38,211 bases of DNA from Collinsella sp. (GCA_019424965.1 JAHYYL010000019.1:5998-44208); one strand, 5' to 3'. Numbered from the stretch's first letter, positions 1 through 8,782 are shown. Notes: generated by a model from the sequence alone, not told the origin. Numbers and translations: made by a program.

Positions 1-183
1 GATAGCGGTCACGAGGACGAGCTTGGCCTGGTGATCGGTCGGCTCGTTGAGCAGTGAATAGTCGACCTTAGCCTTGTCGAAGCCGTACGGAATCAGGTGC
101 TTAACGTCGACGCCGGCGTTCTTGGCCACCTCGGTAATAGGCAGCGGCGTGACAGAACGTGCGATTTCGATGTCAGTAGGCAT
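1..183 (-). CDS. fhs: Formate--tetrahydrofolate ligase, N-terminal fragment (runs off the window)
   Basis: The reading frame starts at an ATG at 183 and continues past position 1, so only the first 61 residues are visible. They read MPTDIEIARSVTPLPITEVA, then a stretch with YGFDKAKVDYSLL. This is the family's N-terminal signature: TDIEIA, then PI.E.A, then YG..KAKV. The full enzyme (about 550 residues in the family) ligates formate to tetrahydrofolate using ATP in the cytoplasm and feeds one-carbon metabolism. An AAAGGA ribosome binding site lies 7 nt before the ATG. The gene follows ruvB on the same strand after 144 nt, and a separate promoter-like sequence lies in that gap, so it is probably transcribed on its own. 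The catalytic P-loop is outside the window, so activity cannot be judged. Confidence 0.88.
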   Translation of the reverse strand, partial: MPTDIEIARSVTPLPITEVAKNAGVDVKHLIPYGFDKAKVDYSLLNEPTDHQAKLVLVTAI

Positions 184-223
184 GGGCGGTCCTTTCGTTA
201 CCGAATGAGAAAAAGACCAATTC

Positions 224-251
224 AGCATAGCACGGGCGCGCAATAGTAAAA
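224..251 (-). promoter_or_regulatory. Candidate promoter of fhs
   Basis: On the minus strand a TTTTAC -35-like hexamer (251-246) is followed by 16 nt and a TATGCT -10-like hexamer (229-224), preceded by TGC as in extended -10 promoters. Transcription would begin near 217, giving a leader of about 35 nt before the fhs ATG. The assignment is by motif only. Confidence 0.4.
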
Positions 252-327
252 CACCCGTAACCGATGAATGGCGATATGTTTATCCAATGCTCAGCGATAG
301 CTTAACAGCCCGCCAAAACAAAGCGCC

Positions 328-1395
328 CTAAATGGTAGGTTCAATCCCCAAGTGCTCAAAGGTGCGAAGCGTTGCCTGGCGGCCCTGGGGCGTGCGAATC
401 ATCAAGCCGCACTGCAGCAGATAGGGCTCATAGACATCCTCGAGCGTTCCCGGGTCCTCGCCCACCGCGCTGGCAAGCGTTGTCAGGCCCACGGCACGTC
501 CGAAGAACGTCTTAGCGAGTGTCTCCAAAATGCGAATATCCATCCAGTCCAGACCAAGCTCATCGATCTCGAAGAACTCGAGCGCCTGGCGGCAGATATC
601 GAGCTCGATAGGGCCGTTGCCGCGCACCTGTGCGTAATCGCGCACGCGCTTGAGCAGGCGGTTGGCAAGACGTGGCGTGCCGCGCGAACGCGAGCCGATC
701 TCGAGCGCACTGGGGTGGTCGATCGTCACGCCCAGGATGGACGCCGAGCGCGTCACAATCTGCGCGAGTTCTTCGACCGTGTAGTAATCCAGGCGATATG
801 AAATGCCAAAGCGGTCGCGCAGCGGGCCAGTCAACATACCCGAGCGGGTCGTTGCCGCCACCAGCGTAAACTTGGGGATATCCAGGCGAATCGATCGTGC
901 GGCCGGGCCTTTACCGATCACGATATCGAGCGCAAAGTCCTCCATCGCGGGGTACAGGACCTCCTCGACCGAACGGTTGAGGCGGTGGATCTCGTCAATA
1001 AACAGCACATCGCCCGGCTGCAAGTTAGTAAGGCTGGCCGCCAGGTCGCCCGTACGCGCGATGGCGGGGCCACTCGTGGTCTTGATCTGAGCGCCCAGCT
1101 CGTTGGCGATAACGGTGGCCAGCGTGGTCTTGCCCAGGCCCGGAGGACCCGAGAAAATCACGTGGTCGAGCGTCTCGCCACGGCTCTGCGCCGCTTCGAT
1201 CAACACGCGCAGGCTCTGCTTGATATGCTCCTGGCCACAGTAGTCGTCCAGGCGCTGGGGGCGCAAAGTGCGGTCGACATCGAGGTCCTCGGCCGTCAGC
1301 TCCGAGCCCACCATGCGCTCGCCGTGCGCCATGGATGCCGCCGGCGAGTTGCCGGGCGTCGCCCACAGGTCCTGAGAGTCATCGGCTTCCCACAT
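328..1395 (-). CDS. ruvB: Holliday junction branch migration ATPase RuvB
   Basis: RuvB is the hexameric AAA+ motor that, with RuvA, drives branch migration of Holliday junctions. The 355-residue product has Walker A GPPGLGKTT, Walker B and its extension DEIHR, the sensor region AATTRSGMLTGPLRDRFG, and the C-terminal winged-helix region ending RTFEHLGIEPTI. Length is close to the usual 330-350; the extra residues are a poorly conserved N-terminal leader of about 40 residues before the RPQRLDDYCGQ motif. The ATG at 1395 shares its A with the last base of the ruvA stop codon (TGATG), indicating translational coupling. A GTG one codon upstream is an alternative start. It is the last gene of ruvC-ruvA-ruvB. 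Confidence 0.97.
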   Translation of the reverse strand: MWEADDSQDLWATPGNSPAASMAHGERMVGSELTAEDLDVDRTLRPQRLDDYCGQEHIKQSLRVLIEAAQSRGETLDHVIFSGPPGLGKTTLATVIANELGAQIKTTSGPAIARTGDLAASLTNLQPGDVLFIDEIHRLNRSVEEVLYPAMEDFALDIVIGKGPAARSIRLDIPKFTLVAATTRSGMLTGPLRDRFGISYRLDYYTVEELAQIVTRSASILGVTIDHPSALEIGSRSRGTPRLANRLLKRVRDYAQVRGNGPIELDICRQALEFFEIDELGLDWMDIRILETLAKTFFGRAVGLTTLASAVGEDPGTLEDVYEPYLLQCGLMIRTPQGRQATLRTFEHLGIEPTI

Positions 1396-2015
1396 CACGC
1401 ATCCATTCCGAGTCGCTTAAGCGCCGCGCCGAGCAGATCCTCGACACGCATATTCTGCCCATCATACCCGCTCAGGGCAACATCGGTCTCCTGCGGGCTA
1501 AAGCCCATGGAAAGGAGCGCCGCACGGGCGTCATCGATGGCCGAGGGAGCGGCAGCGGGCACGGGCATCGCAACCTGGCCGGGAATCACGTCGACCGGCA
1601 CAAAGCCCTTGTCCTTGGCAAAGGTGCTCTTGAGCTCCAGGATCAGACGCTGAGCTGTCTTTTTGCCCACACCGGGCACCTTGGCCATGCCCTTGTCGTC
1701 CTCGGCCATCACCAGCGAATACAGCTGCCGCACGGTATAGGTGGAAAGCACGGCGAGCGCCAAGCGCGGGCCAACGCCCGAGACAGACACGAGCCGATCG
1801 AACATCGTGCGCTCATCCTTAGAGGAAAAACCGAAAAGTGTCATGGCGTCCTCGCGCACCTGCATACGCGTGTAGAGGCGGACCTCGCCGCCGGGCGTCG
1901 GCAACGTGGCCGCAGTGCTGCCCGAGATGCCGAGCTCAAAGCCAACGCCCGACACATCGACGACAGCAGAGCTCATCGTGGCCTCGACAAGCGTTCCGTG
2001 GAGCTGGGAGATCAT
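1395..2015 (-). CDS. ruvA: Holliday junction binding protein RuvA
   Basis: RuvA binds the four-way junction as a tetramer and loads RuvB. The 206-residue product begins MISQLHGTLVEA, the N-terminal OB-fold. It carries two helix-hairpin-helix motifs, VSGVGPRLALAVLS and VPGVGKKTAQRLILELK, at about residues 75-125. A proline/alanine-rich linker separates these from the C-terminal RuvB-contacting domain (about residues 155-206, DDARAALLSMGFSPQE). The ATG overlaps the ruvC stop codon in a TGATG arrangement, and the ruvA stop overlaps the ruvB start in the same way, so the three proteins are probably made in a coupled fashion. Length is typical of the family. Confidence 0.96.
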   Translation of the reverse strand: MISQLHGTLVEATMSSAVVDVSGVGFELGISGSTAATLPTPGGEVRLYTRMQVREDAMTLFGFSSKDERTMFDRLVSVSGVGPRLALAVLSTYTVRQLYSLVMAEDDKGMAKVPGVGKKTAQRLILELKSTFAKDKGFVPVDVIPGQVAMPVPAAAPSAIDDARAALLSMGFSPQETDVALSGYDGQNMRVEDLLGAALKRLGMDA

Positions 2016-2536
2016 CAGTATCCGGTTCCTCTCTGTTGATAGAACTCGCCGCCGGTAAGCGCCCGGGTACGGCTGAGGTTAACGTGGCAGATGGCGCAGG
2101 CCAGGGCATCGGCGGCATGGTCGGGATGCGGGTCGTGATCGAGCTGCGTGAGCGTGCGCACCATGTAGGCGACCTGCCGCTTATCTGCGGCACCGGTACC
2201 CACCACAGCCTGCTTGATCTGCATAGGCGTGTACTCGCCGATCTCGAGCGCGCACTCCGAAAGCGCCACGAGCGCGGCACCGCGGGCATGTGCCGTGGGG
2301 ATTGCCGAGCGGACATTAGCGCCAAAGTAGATGCTCTCGATGGCAGCGGTATCGGGTCGATAACGCTCCACGACACCCTTGAGGTCGCGGGCGATATGCG
2401 ACAGGCGCACCGCGAGCGGACTGCCTGCGCTGGTCTCGATGCAGCCATAGGCACGGCAGCGAACCTCGCCACGCCGCTCCTCGATAATCCCCCAACCCGT
2501 ATGAGCCAAACCGGGGTCGATGCCCAAAATAACCAA
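2015..2536 (-). CDS. ruvC: Crossover junction endodeoxyribonuclease RuvC
   Basis: RuvC is the dimeric RNase H-fold resolvase that cuts Holliday junctions. The 173-residue product opens LVILGIDPGLAHTGWG with the first catalytic Asp in GIDPG. The acidic residue in AIESIYFGAN (about residue 67) and the pair in PDHAADALACAICH (about 138-150) complete the active site. The start is a TTG at 2536, chosen because GGGGAGG ends 5 nt before it and no ATG fits better. It is first in the ruvCAB operon; an SOS-like box lies 56-69 nt upstream. No YebC-family gene, a common neighbour of ruvC, is present here; the next gene upstream is the NAD-synthetase-like protein. Confidence 0.96.
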   Translation of the reverse strand: MVILGIDPGLAHTGWGIIEERRGEVRCRAYGCIETSAGSPLAVRLSHIARDLKGVVERYRPDTAAIESIYFGANVRSAIPTAHARGAALVALSECALEIGEYTPMQIKQAVVGTGAADKRQVAYMVRTLTQLDHDPHPDHAADALACAICHVNLSRTRALTGGEFYQQRGTGY

Positions 2537-2591
2537 GCCAACCTCCCCTCGTCTTTTACCAAGCGCAAGGCAAGGCCCCGCGCACTACTCA

Positions 2592-2605
2592 CGAACGTCT
2601 GTTCT
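2592..2605. promoter_or_regulatory. LexA/SOS-like box upstream of ruvCAB
   Basis: The sequence CGAACGTCTGTTCT contains the inverted repeat GAAC-N4-GTTC and matches the Gram-positive/actinobacterial LexA box (CGAAC-N4-GTTCG) at all but one terminal base. On the minus strand it directly follows an extended -10-like TGTTATTCT, so a bound repressor would block the ruvC promoter. ruvCAB is a classical SOS operon in many bacteria. No lexA gene is in the window. Confidence 0.7.
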
Positions 2606-2673
2606 AGAATAACACAACGGGGTCAAGATGCTTAGTTGAAGTATCGGGGTTGAGAGCGAATCCCATCCCCAGT

Positions 2674-4659
2674 TTAGTTCTGCGAGAAGAATGGGAACTG
2701 TCGGGGATTAACCGGCGGATGCGGCATCGGGCCACCCTGAGGACCACCTTGCGGTCCGCCCTGGCCGCCCATCATCTTATCGATGGCGTCCTGAACCTCG
2801 CCCTCGAACTTTTTCATTCCCTCGTGTAAACGACGCTGACCGTCTTCAGAGCGCAACTCCTCCATTTGTTCGGGCGAAATACCCAGTAGCTCGCCCAGCA
2901 CGCCCATCATCTCGTTTCGCACGCGCTCGCTCGTATCCTCGTCAGCAAAACGGCGCACCTCGGCGCGCGCCAGCGAATCGACCGTCATACGCTCCTTGCC
3001 GTTAAGCCCCAGGTCGGACCACGCGAGCATGTACGGCCAGGAGCGCTCGGCAAACGAACGGGACGAAACGATCGGCGCCGTCGGCAACATGCGGCGGGCA
3101 GCCTCACCCTGTCGAACGAGCATCAGCAGCAGCGAGCAGGCCTCAGGCTTGCCAGCGGCCATCGGGATGTCGTCGAAAGATCGATTGCGGTCCACGTGCG
3201 CCTCAAGCGCGCCATCGATCTCACCCGGCTCGACCCCGCCGAGCAGCTGTGCCGCGCGGTCGAGCATATCGACCGGACCGTCGAGCGTCGAGAGCGCCTG
3301 CGCCAGCACGCGCTCCATACAATCTTCCACCGCGTTGAGCGTCACGAGCTCTTGGGGCACCACGGCAGACGCGCGGTTGCGCACACGCGCCACAAACTCA
3401 AGCGTCGACAGGTACACATCGCCAAAGGGCGCGTAATCTCCCTGGTAGCCGCCGCAAAGCGCCGGCGCCGCCAGCGCGTACTCGGTTTTGGACAGCGGAC
3501 TCAACGCCATCGCATCCAGCTCGAGCGCCGTATCCTCCAGCATGAGGCCCAGCGTGCGAGAGCGCAGGCGCTCGGCGTCGCCCGCCGACACATCGCGGTC
3601 GAGCACGCGCGCGGCATCCGGCGCATCGCGCTCAACCGTGCGAATATGCAGGCGCTCGGCAATGGCGCGAACGGCGGCACAGCGAGCAGCCTCGGCCTCC
3701 TCCTGCGCCGGCGTAAAGATGCGGTTGCGCCCCAGCACCAGGCCAATCACATTACGTGGGCCCAGAGCGTCGACGGCCAGCGCCGCCAGCAGGGACGACG
3801 GCAAGTCGCCCTCGAGTGCCACCACGGCGCGCGACGCACCGTGGGCCCGGGCGTTGTCGCGCACGGCGAGCACCAGCGCCTGCCACAGCCACTCCTCGGA
3901 ACGGAACTCGGGCAGTTCGTGATCTTCCAGGGCATCGAGCATCACGCCGCGCTGAATCTCCTGAACCAGCAGGCTCTCCTCAAAACACGGCGCTTGGGCC
4001 ACCACGCGACCGCAGTCGTCGAGCACAAACGAACCGCCGGTATACACCGACTCGTCATAGGCACCGACCGGCGCCATACAGGCAAACCACACGCTGCGCT
4101 TGGATGCGATCTTGCGGTAGGCGCCGCTGCGAACGGCGGCAATGGCGGCAGTCTCGCGGTCGGTCATGTCAAACGCATTGAATTGGAAATACGCAATGAG
4201 GTCAACACCGGTCGGCAACATCTCGAGTTCGCGGTCCAAGTCAAAAATCACGGCGATGCGCACGCCGTCCACGTCGAACACCGGCGGCGCCCAACGCGTG
4301 TCGTTGTTCTCGCCACGCTGCAGGGCAATGCTCGAACGCGCCGGCACCACATGACCGTCCTTGAGCATCATGTAGTCGAGCAGCGGCTGACCCTCAAACG
4401 AAACCGCCGCGGGCACGATGCAGATCATGTCAAGCTCCTGGATGCGCTCGGCGACACCAGTCAAGCCGGCAAGCATGTCGTGCTCAAAGTCGGCAGCGCC
4501 CACCAGGCCACCGGGCATGGCGCCCATAAAGAGCGGAGCCGGAACGCACAGCACGCGCGCCCCGCGCTCGTGGGCCAGACGAGCCTGGTCCTCGATGCGG
4601 CCGCAAATGCCCTCAATATCACCCAGGCGCATATCGGTCTGTGCAAGCGCGAGCTTCAT
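2674..4659 (-). CDS. NAD synthetase-like protein with degenerate active sites (probable pseudoenzyme)
   Basis: The 661-residue product has the two-domain layout of glutamine-dependent NAD synthetase. An N-terminal nitrilase-like domain spans about 1-235, with DESVYTGGSFVLDDCGR typical of the family. A synthetase-like domain spans about 260-570, with LAALAVDALGPRNVIGLVLG, LSPLSKTEYALAAPALCGG and the closing region RRMLPTAPIVSSRSF. The key residues are missing. The glutaminase Glu is Ala41 (PAPLFMG), the Lys region is RSS at 108-110, and the nucleophile Cys position (normally CED) is Phe139 (VIFDLD). The ATP-binding SGGxDS motif is EGDLPSS at 283-289. A C-terminal extension of about 90 residues holds a helical segment and a GGPQGGPQGGP repeat. 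The ATG follows GGAAAGG. I infer a non-catalytic binding or regulatory role; a strongly divergent enzyme is the alternative. Confidence 0.75.
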   Translation of the reverse strand: MKLALAQTDMRLGDIEGICGRIEDQARLAHERGARVLCVPAPLFMGAMPGGLVGAADFEHDMLAGLTGVAERIQELDMICIVPAAVSFEGQPLLDYMMLKDGHVVPARSSIALQRGENNDTRWAPPVFDVDGVRIAVIFDLDRELEMLPTGVDLIAYFQFNAFDMTDRETAAIAAVRSGAYRKIASKRSVWFACMAPVGAYDESVYTGGSFVLDDCGRVVAQAPCFEESLLVQEIQRGVMLDALEDHELPEFRSEEWLWQALVLAVRDNARAHGASRAVVALEGDLPSSLLAALAVDALGPRNVIGLVLGRNRIFTPAQEEAEAARCAAVRAIAERLHIRTVERDAPDAARVLDRDVSAGDAERLRSRTLGLMLEDTALELDAMALSPLSKTEYALAAPALCGGYQGDYAPFGDVYLSTLEFVARVRNRASAVVPQELVTLNAVEDCMERVLAQALSTLDGPVDMLDRAAQLLGGVEPGEIDGALEAHVDRNRSFDDIPMAAGKPEACSLLLMLVRQGEAARRMLPTAPIVSSRSFAERSWPYMLAWSDLGLNGKERMTVDSLARAEVRRFADEDTSERVRNEMMGVLGELLGISPEQMEELRSEDGQRRLHEGMKKFEGEVQDAIDKMMGGQGGPQGGPQGGPMPHPPVNPRQFPFFSQN

Positions 4660-4701
4660 GGCTCAGCCCTTTCCGTCGTAAACCATCGAAATCGTAGTAA
4701 A

Positions 4702-4730
4702 AGCGCCGGCCGCATGATGCAGTCGGCGCT
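4702..4730 (-). terminator. Weak terminator-like hairpin after the superoxide reductase gene
   Basis: Arms AGCGCCG (4702-4708) and CGGCGCT (4724-4730) enclose 15 nt. Read on the minus strand, the hairpin is followed by TTTTAC. It lies 47 nt beyond the superoxide reductase stop codon. The U-tract is short, so it may be leaky. Confidence 0.45.
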
Positions 4731-4776
4731 CGCATGTGCATATGCTAGCTATGATACCCCGAGCGGGGGCGCGCTC

Positions 4777-5139
4777 CTAGAACGTCGCGGACCACAGCCC
4801 GTGCAGGTTGCAGTAGGCATAGACGGTACCGGTCTTGGAACCGCCGGCAAAAAACGTCGCGGGCTTCATGCCGGGCTCAAGGTAATGGACCTCTAAGCGG
4901 CCCTCGGCCTCAAGGGCGATCCACTCAATATAGTGCTCGGGCAGGCTGGGGTGCTCGACCGAGCCAACGCGTGCGCGAATCACGTGACCGTCGCGCTCGG
5001 TCTCGACAACAGGCACGTGCTTCTCGTGCGCCGCGTCCTCAGTGTTTGCGGTCAGTTCCGTGCAACCGGCAGGGGTTGCAACGTCGTTGCCAAGGGCGGC
5101 AATGAGCTTACCGTCGGGGTCCTTAAAGAATTTCGCCAT
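4777..5139 (-). CDS. Superoxide reductase (neelaredoxin / desulfoferrodoxin C-terminal type)
   Basis: This 120-residue protein reduces superoxide to hydrogen peroxide at a mononuclear His4-Cys iron centre, the strategy used by anaerobes that lack or supplement superoxide dismutase. The ligand pattern is complete: HEKHVPVVE near the N-terminus (about residue 40), the two-His stretch EHPSLPEHYIEWIALE (about 62-77), and the C-terminal CNLHGLWS. The N-terminal desulforedoxin (rubredoxin-like) iron domain of class I proteins is absent, so it is the one-iron class. The ATG at 5139 follows AAAGGAGAACATC; an in-frame upstream extension has no support. It lies 150 nt downstream of the SNF2 helicase gene on the same strand and may have its own promoter, though I could not place one. 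Confidence 0.93.
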   Translation of the reverse strand: MAKFFKDPDGKLIAALGNDVATPAGCTELTANTEDAAHEKHVPVVETERDGHVIRARVGSVEHPSLPEHYIEWIALEAEGRLEVHYLEPGMKPATFFAGGSKTGTVYAYCNLHGLWSATF

Positions 5140-5289
5140 GATGTTCTCCTTTGCTGACGTGCCAATGTTCTTGATGGTTCTTATGCCCAAAGGCAGACAA
5201 ACCATCCACGGCATTGCAAATGAACACATAACGGGCGGGGACGATGGGGCAGCGTGCGCTATCCGCCCTGGCGGCCCCACCCGAGCGGG

Positions 5290-8200
5290 TTAGCGCCCGT
5301 CGCCGCCCAGCAGCGCCAGAACATCTTCGCGGGTAAACAGCGCCGACGAGATGCCGTCGCCGCCGAGCACGCTGTTGACCAGGTCGCGCTTGGACTCCTG
5401 CATCTGCATAATGCGCTCCTCGATCGTGTCCTTGGCGATGAGCTTGTACACGGTCACGGTATGTTGCTGGCCAATACGGTGCGCGCGGTCGGTCGCCTGG
5501 TCCTGCGCTGCCACGTTCCACCACGGGTCGTAGTGGATGACCACGTCGGCCGCCGTCAGGTTAAGGCCCACGCCGCCCGCCTTGAGCGAAATCAAAAAGA
5601 CCGGAACCTCGCCCGCTTGGAACTGCGCGACCATCTTGGCGCGGCTCTCCTTAGACGAAGCGCCCGTGAGCTTAAGGAAGGCGATGTCCTCCTTGGCCAA
5701 GCGCTTACCGATGATATCGAGCATACCCGTAAACTGGCTGAACAACAGGATGCGATGCCCGCCGTCGAGTGCGCCGTGCACGAGCTCCATACACGTATCG
5801 AGCTTGGCGCTCCCCGCCTTGTAATCCTCGTAGTGTAGACGCGGGTCGCAGCAGATCTGGCGCAGCTTGGTGAGCTCGGCGAGCACCTTGAGCTTGTCCT
5901 TCTTAAACTCCCCAGCCTCGCGGTGCTGCACCTGCTGGGCGATGCGGTCCTGGTTGGCCAGGTAGAGCTTGCGCTGCTCGCCGGTAAGCTGTGCCATCAC
6001 CGTGTCTTCGATCTTTTCGGGCAGGTCGGCCACCACGTCTTCCTTAACGCGACGCAGCACAAACGGCGACACGAGCGCCTGCAGGCGAGCGGCGCTATCG
6101 CCCTCGGCATGCTCGACCGGGCTTTCGAATCGCTTTGCAAACGATTCACGCGTGCCCAGCAGGCCCGGCATCAAAAAGTCGAAGATGCTCCAGAGCTCGG
6201 ATAGGCGGTTTTCGATGGGCGTGCCCGTCAGGGCAAAGCGCACGCTGGTAGGCAGGCGCTTGGCGGCGCGCGCCACCTGCGTGAGCGGATTTTTAATGTA
6301 CTGTGCCTCATCGAGCACCACGCGGGCAAAATCCTGCTCGACGTACTCGTCGATATCGCGCCGCATAAGGTCATACGACGTCACGACCACGCTATGCTCG
6401 GCCACGCCGGCGATCTGCACGCGGCGTTGAGCCTTGGCGCCCACAATGGCGCACACATCGAGCGACGGGGCAAAGCGCTCCAGCTCGGCAGTCCAGTTGT
6501 ACACGAGTGAGGCCGGGCATACCACGAGCGTGGGCTTGGTGTCCCCCGCCTCCACGCGCGCCAGAATATGCGCAATCATCTGGAGCGTTTTGCCCAGGCC
6601 CATGTCGTCGGCCAAGATGCCGCCAAGGCCCAGGTGTTCAAGCGAGCCGAGCCACTGGTATCCGTCGACCTGGTAGCCGCGCATCGTTGCCTTGAGCGAT
6701 GCCGGCACCGTAAAGTCCATCTTGCCGAGCGTGTCCAGGCGCTCGACGGTGCGGCGGAACGCGGCGTCGCGATCGGCCTCAAGCGCCGGCGTGCGTGCGA
6801 GCATGCTATCGACAAAAAGGGTGCTCGACGCGGGGAGCGACACGCCGTCGAGCAGGTCGACGGCATCGACGCCCAGATCTTCGGCAAGGCCAAACGCGGC
6901 GCGCGCTCCCTCATCCAGGCGCACGATGTCGCCGGACGTCAGGCGCGCAAACGTTTGATGGCGCTTGTACGAATCGAGATAGACGGCAAGGTCCGCGGCC
7001 GAAAGTCCGCTCGCGCCCAGCTCGACATCGAGCAGGTTGCTCTTAACGGTCGCACGAACCGAGAGCTTGGGCGCGGGGCGGACCGAGATCTGGCGCAGAC
7101 GGTCGCTGAGCATGACCTCACCCAGTTCGGACAGGGCGGACAGGCCCTCGGTCAGCAGGCAGAACAAGCGGGCGTCATCGCGCTCCTCAAACGCCAGACC
7201 GCCCTCGTAGAAATCGAAGTACAGGGCCGCCGTATCCATAACGCGAAACTCCGCCACCTCGTCGCGGGGCGGCACACCGGGGCGCTGCTCTTCGAAGGGG
7301 CTGCCCGGAGCGCCCAGGCTAAAGAGATCCGCCGACCAATCGCCGTAGGTAACCGTAATTTTGCAGGTCACGAGCCCATCGCCGACACCGATCGCCATAG
7401 CAAAGCTCGGCTCGGGTGCCACGGTATCGAGCGCGGCGGGCGCGGTGAGGTCGGTGTAGTCGCGCAAAATGGGCAGCGCCATACGGCAGAACTCACCCAC
7501 CTGCTCGGCGGCAATATGGGCGGGCGTGCGGCACGGCAGCAAGCGCGACAAAAAAGGTGCGGCATGCTGAGCAAATGCAGCGTCGGTACGGCGCGCGCGG
7601 CGCGTGTCAACCAAGTAGGCGGCATCGCCCGACGCAAAGCAGTACATATCGGCGGGCAGGCGCAGGTCATAGCTACCACCAGCCGCCGGCGCGATTTTGG
7701 CGGCAAGCAGCGGTGGCCGCTTAGCGGATGCCTCGTCCTCCCCTTGCGGAGACAGCTCAACCGCCACGTCGTAGGTGCGATGCGTCGTCATCCCCCGCGA
7801 CCAGGCGGGCTCAAAGGAGATGGTCTGGCCGCGCAGCAGGTCCAGCACATATACGATGCTATGCTCGGACAGCGGCAACTGACGCTCGGCAACAAAACCA
7901 CTGCGGGCAAAGTCGTACGACGCCGAACGCGAGCTTGTGATGTCATCGAGATAGGCAACTGTCGTCGCAACAAGGTTGAGCAGCTTTGCCGATGTTTCGT
8001 CAAAGGCCTCAGGTGAATGGACAAACGTGAGCTTCTTGCCATAGGAGAACGTGCCGCCGCGCACGTAGGCATCGGCCATGCCGTCGATGTCCTTGACCAC
8101 GTAGGAGACCGATCCACAGCGAATGCGGAACTCGAGCGCCCAGCTAAAGCGGTCAGCGAACAGCGGATTGTAGTACGGCACCAACGAGGGCTCCAACGCC

Positions 8201-8754
8201 GCTTTGGGGGCGTCGGCATCAACGGCACCGGCAAGCTTGCGGCGCATGCTCGCCAGCTCATCCATGCGCGCGTCCGAAAGATCGGAGAGTGCCGCCATGA
8301 GGCTGGGGCTCGTGGGGACGGGCGCCGGAAAGGGAAAATTGGGGTTGACGGCCGGCGCGACGGACGCGGCGCGCGCGGGCTGTTTCGGCTGCGCCGTAAA
8401 CGTGCGAACCGGCGTGCGCAAACCTTCGACGGGCTCGGCGCCGCTGGCATCCAAATACGCCAGCGCCGTGGCAATAGCGTGCTTACACATACCGGGATAG
8501 CGGTATGCGGCGGGGCAGTCGCAATCGTAGTCGATAACCTCGTGCTCGTCCATGTCGAGCGCCACGTGCGTCTTGTACAGGTCACCGCGCGAGCCGCGCA
8601 CCGTGCCCTCGACCGTCACGTTTTTGGAGAAGCGCGAGCCGCTGTCCTCGATCGACAGCACAGCACCGTTGAGCATGAGCGAACGCCCCTTCATAAAGGT
8701 GCCGCTCAACGCCGCCTCTTTGCGAAGCGCCTGCACAAACGTCCCCTGCGCCAT
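5290..8754 (-). CDS. SNF2-family helicase with N-terminal SWIM zinc finger
   Basis: A 1,154-residue DNA-dependent ATPase of the Swi2/Snf2 (bacterial HepA/RapA-like) group. A SWIM-type zinc finger, CDC...CKH, lies near residues 77-93. A long SNF2-associated region follows to about residue 690. The two RecA-like lobes contain motif I DDMGLGKT (about 715), motif Ia VCPASLVYNW, motif II DEAQ (about 813), motif III LTGTPIENRLSELW, motif IV LLFSQFTGMLDIIG, and motifs V-VI ending TDRAHRIGQ (about 1090). These proteins translocate on duplex DNA and remodel protein-DNA or polymerase complexes; the specific target is unknown. The ATG at 8754 is chosen because GGAGG lies 5 nt upstream. The gene begins 28 nt after dnaE ends, suggesting co-transcription with the replicative polymerase. 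Confidence 0.93.
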   Translation of the reverse strand: MAQGTFVQALRKEAALSGTFMKGRSLMLNGAVLSIEDSGSRFSKNVTVEGTVRGSRGDLYKTHVALDMDEHEVIDYDCDCPAAYRYPGMCKHAIATALAYLDASGAEPVEGLRTPVRTFTAQPKQPARAASVAPAVNPNFPFPAPVPTSPSLMAALSDLSDARMDELASMRRKLAGAVDADAPKAALEPSLVPYYNPLFADRFSWALEFRIRCGSVSYVVKDIDGMADAYVRGGTFSYGKKLTFVHSPEAFDETSAKLLNLVATTVAYLDDITSSRSASYDFARSGFVAERQLPLSEHSIVYVLDLLRGQTISFEPAWSRGMTTHRTYDVAVELSPQGEDEASAKRPPLLAAKIAPAAGGSYDLRLPADMYCFASGDAAYLVDTRRARRTDAAFAQHAAPFLSRLLPCRTPAHIAAEQVGEFCRMALPILRDYTDLTAPAALDTVAPEPSFAMAIGVGDGLVTCKITVTYGDWSADLFSLGAPGSPFEEQRPGVPPRDEVAEFRVMDTAALYFDFYEGGLAFEERDDARLFCLLTEGLSALSELGEVMLSDRLRQISVRPAPKLSVRATVKSNLLDVELGASGLSAADLAVYLDSYKRHQTFARLTSGDIVRLDEGARAAFGLAEDLGVDAVDLLDGVSLPASSTLFVDSMLARTPALEADRDAAFRRTVERLDTLGKMDFTVPASLKATMRGYQVDGYQWLGSLEHLGLGGILADDMGLGKTLQMIAHILARVEAGDTKPTLVVCPASLVYNWTAELERFAPSLDVCAIVGAKAQRRVQIAGVAEHSVVVTSYDLMRRDIDEYVEQDFARVVLDEAQYIKNPLTQVARAAKRLPTSVRFALTGTPIENRLSELWSIFDFLMPGLLGTRESFAKRFESPVEHAEGDSAARLQALVSPFVLRRVKEDVVADLPEKIEDTVMAQLTGEQRKLYLANQDRIAQQVQHREAGEFKKDKLKVLAELTKLRQICCDPRLHYEDYKAGSAKLDTCMELVHGALDGGHRILLFSQFTGMLDIIGKRLAKEDIAFLKLTGASSKESRAKMVAQFQAGEVPVFLISLKAGGVGLNLTAADVVIHYDPWWNVAAQDQATDRAHRIGQQHTVTVYKLIAKDTIEERIMQMQESKRDLVNSVLGGDGISSALFTREDVLALLGGDGR

Positions 8755-8782
8755 CACTTCCTCCAATCTCACCCGGGGTAGC

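Noticed and set aside
3196..4896. A 566-codon plus-strand frame opposite the NAD-synthetase-like gene
   Set aside because: Antisense shadow typical of high-GC DNA, with His/Arg-rich composition and no family resemblance.
8311..8336. TGGGGACGGG inside the SNF2 helicase gene as a further dispersed-repeat copy
   Set aside because: Only about ten bases match, no flanking stem is present, and the sequence is explained by coding for a proline-rich linker.
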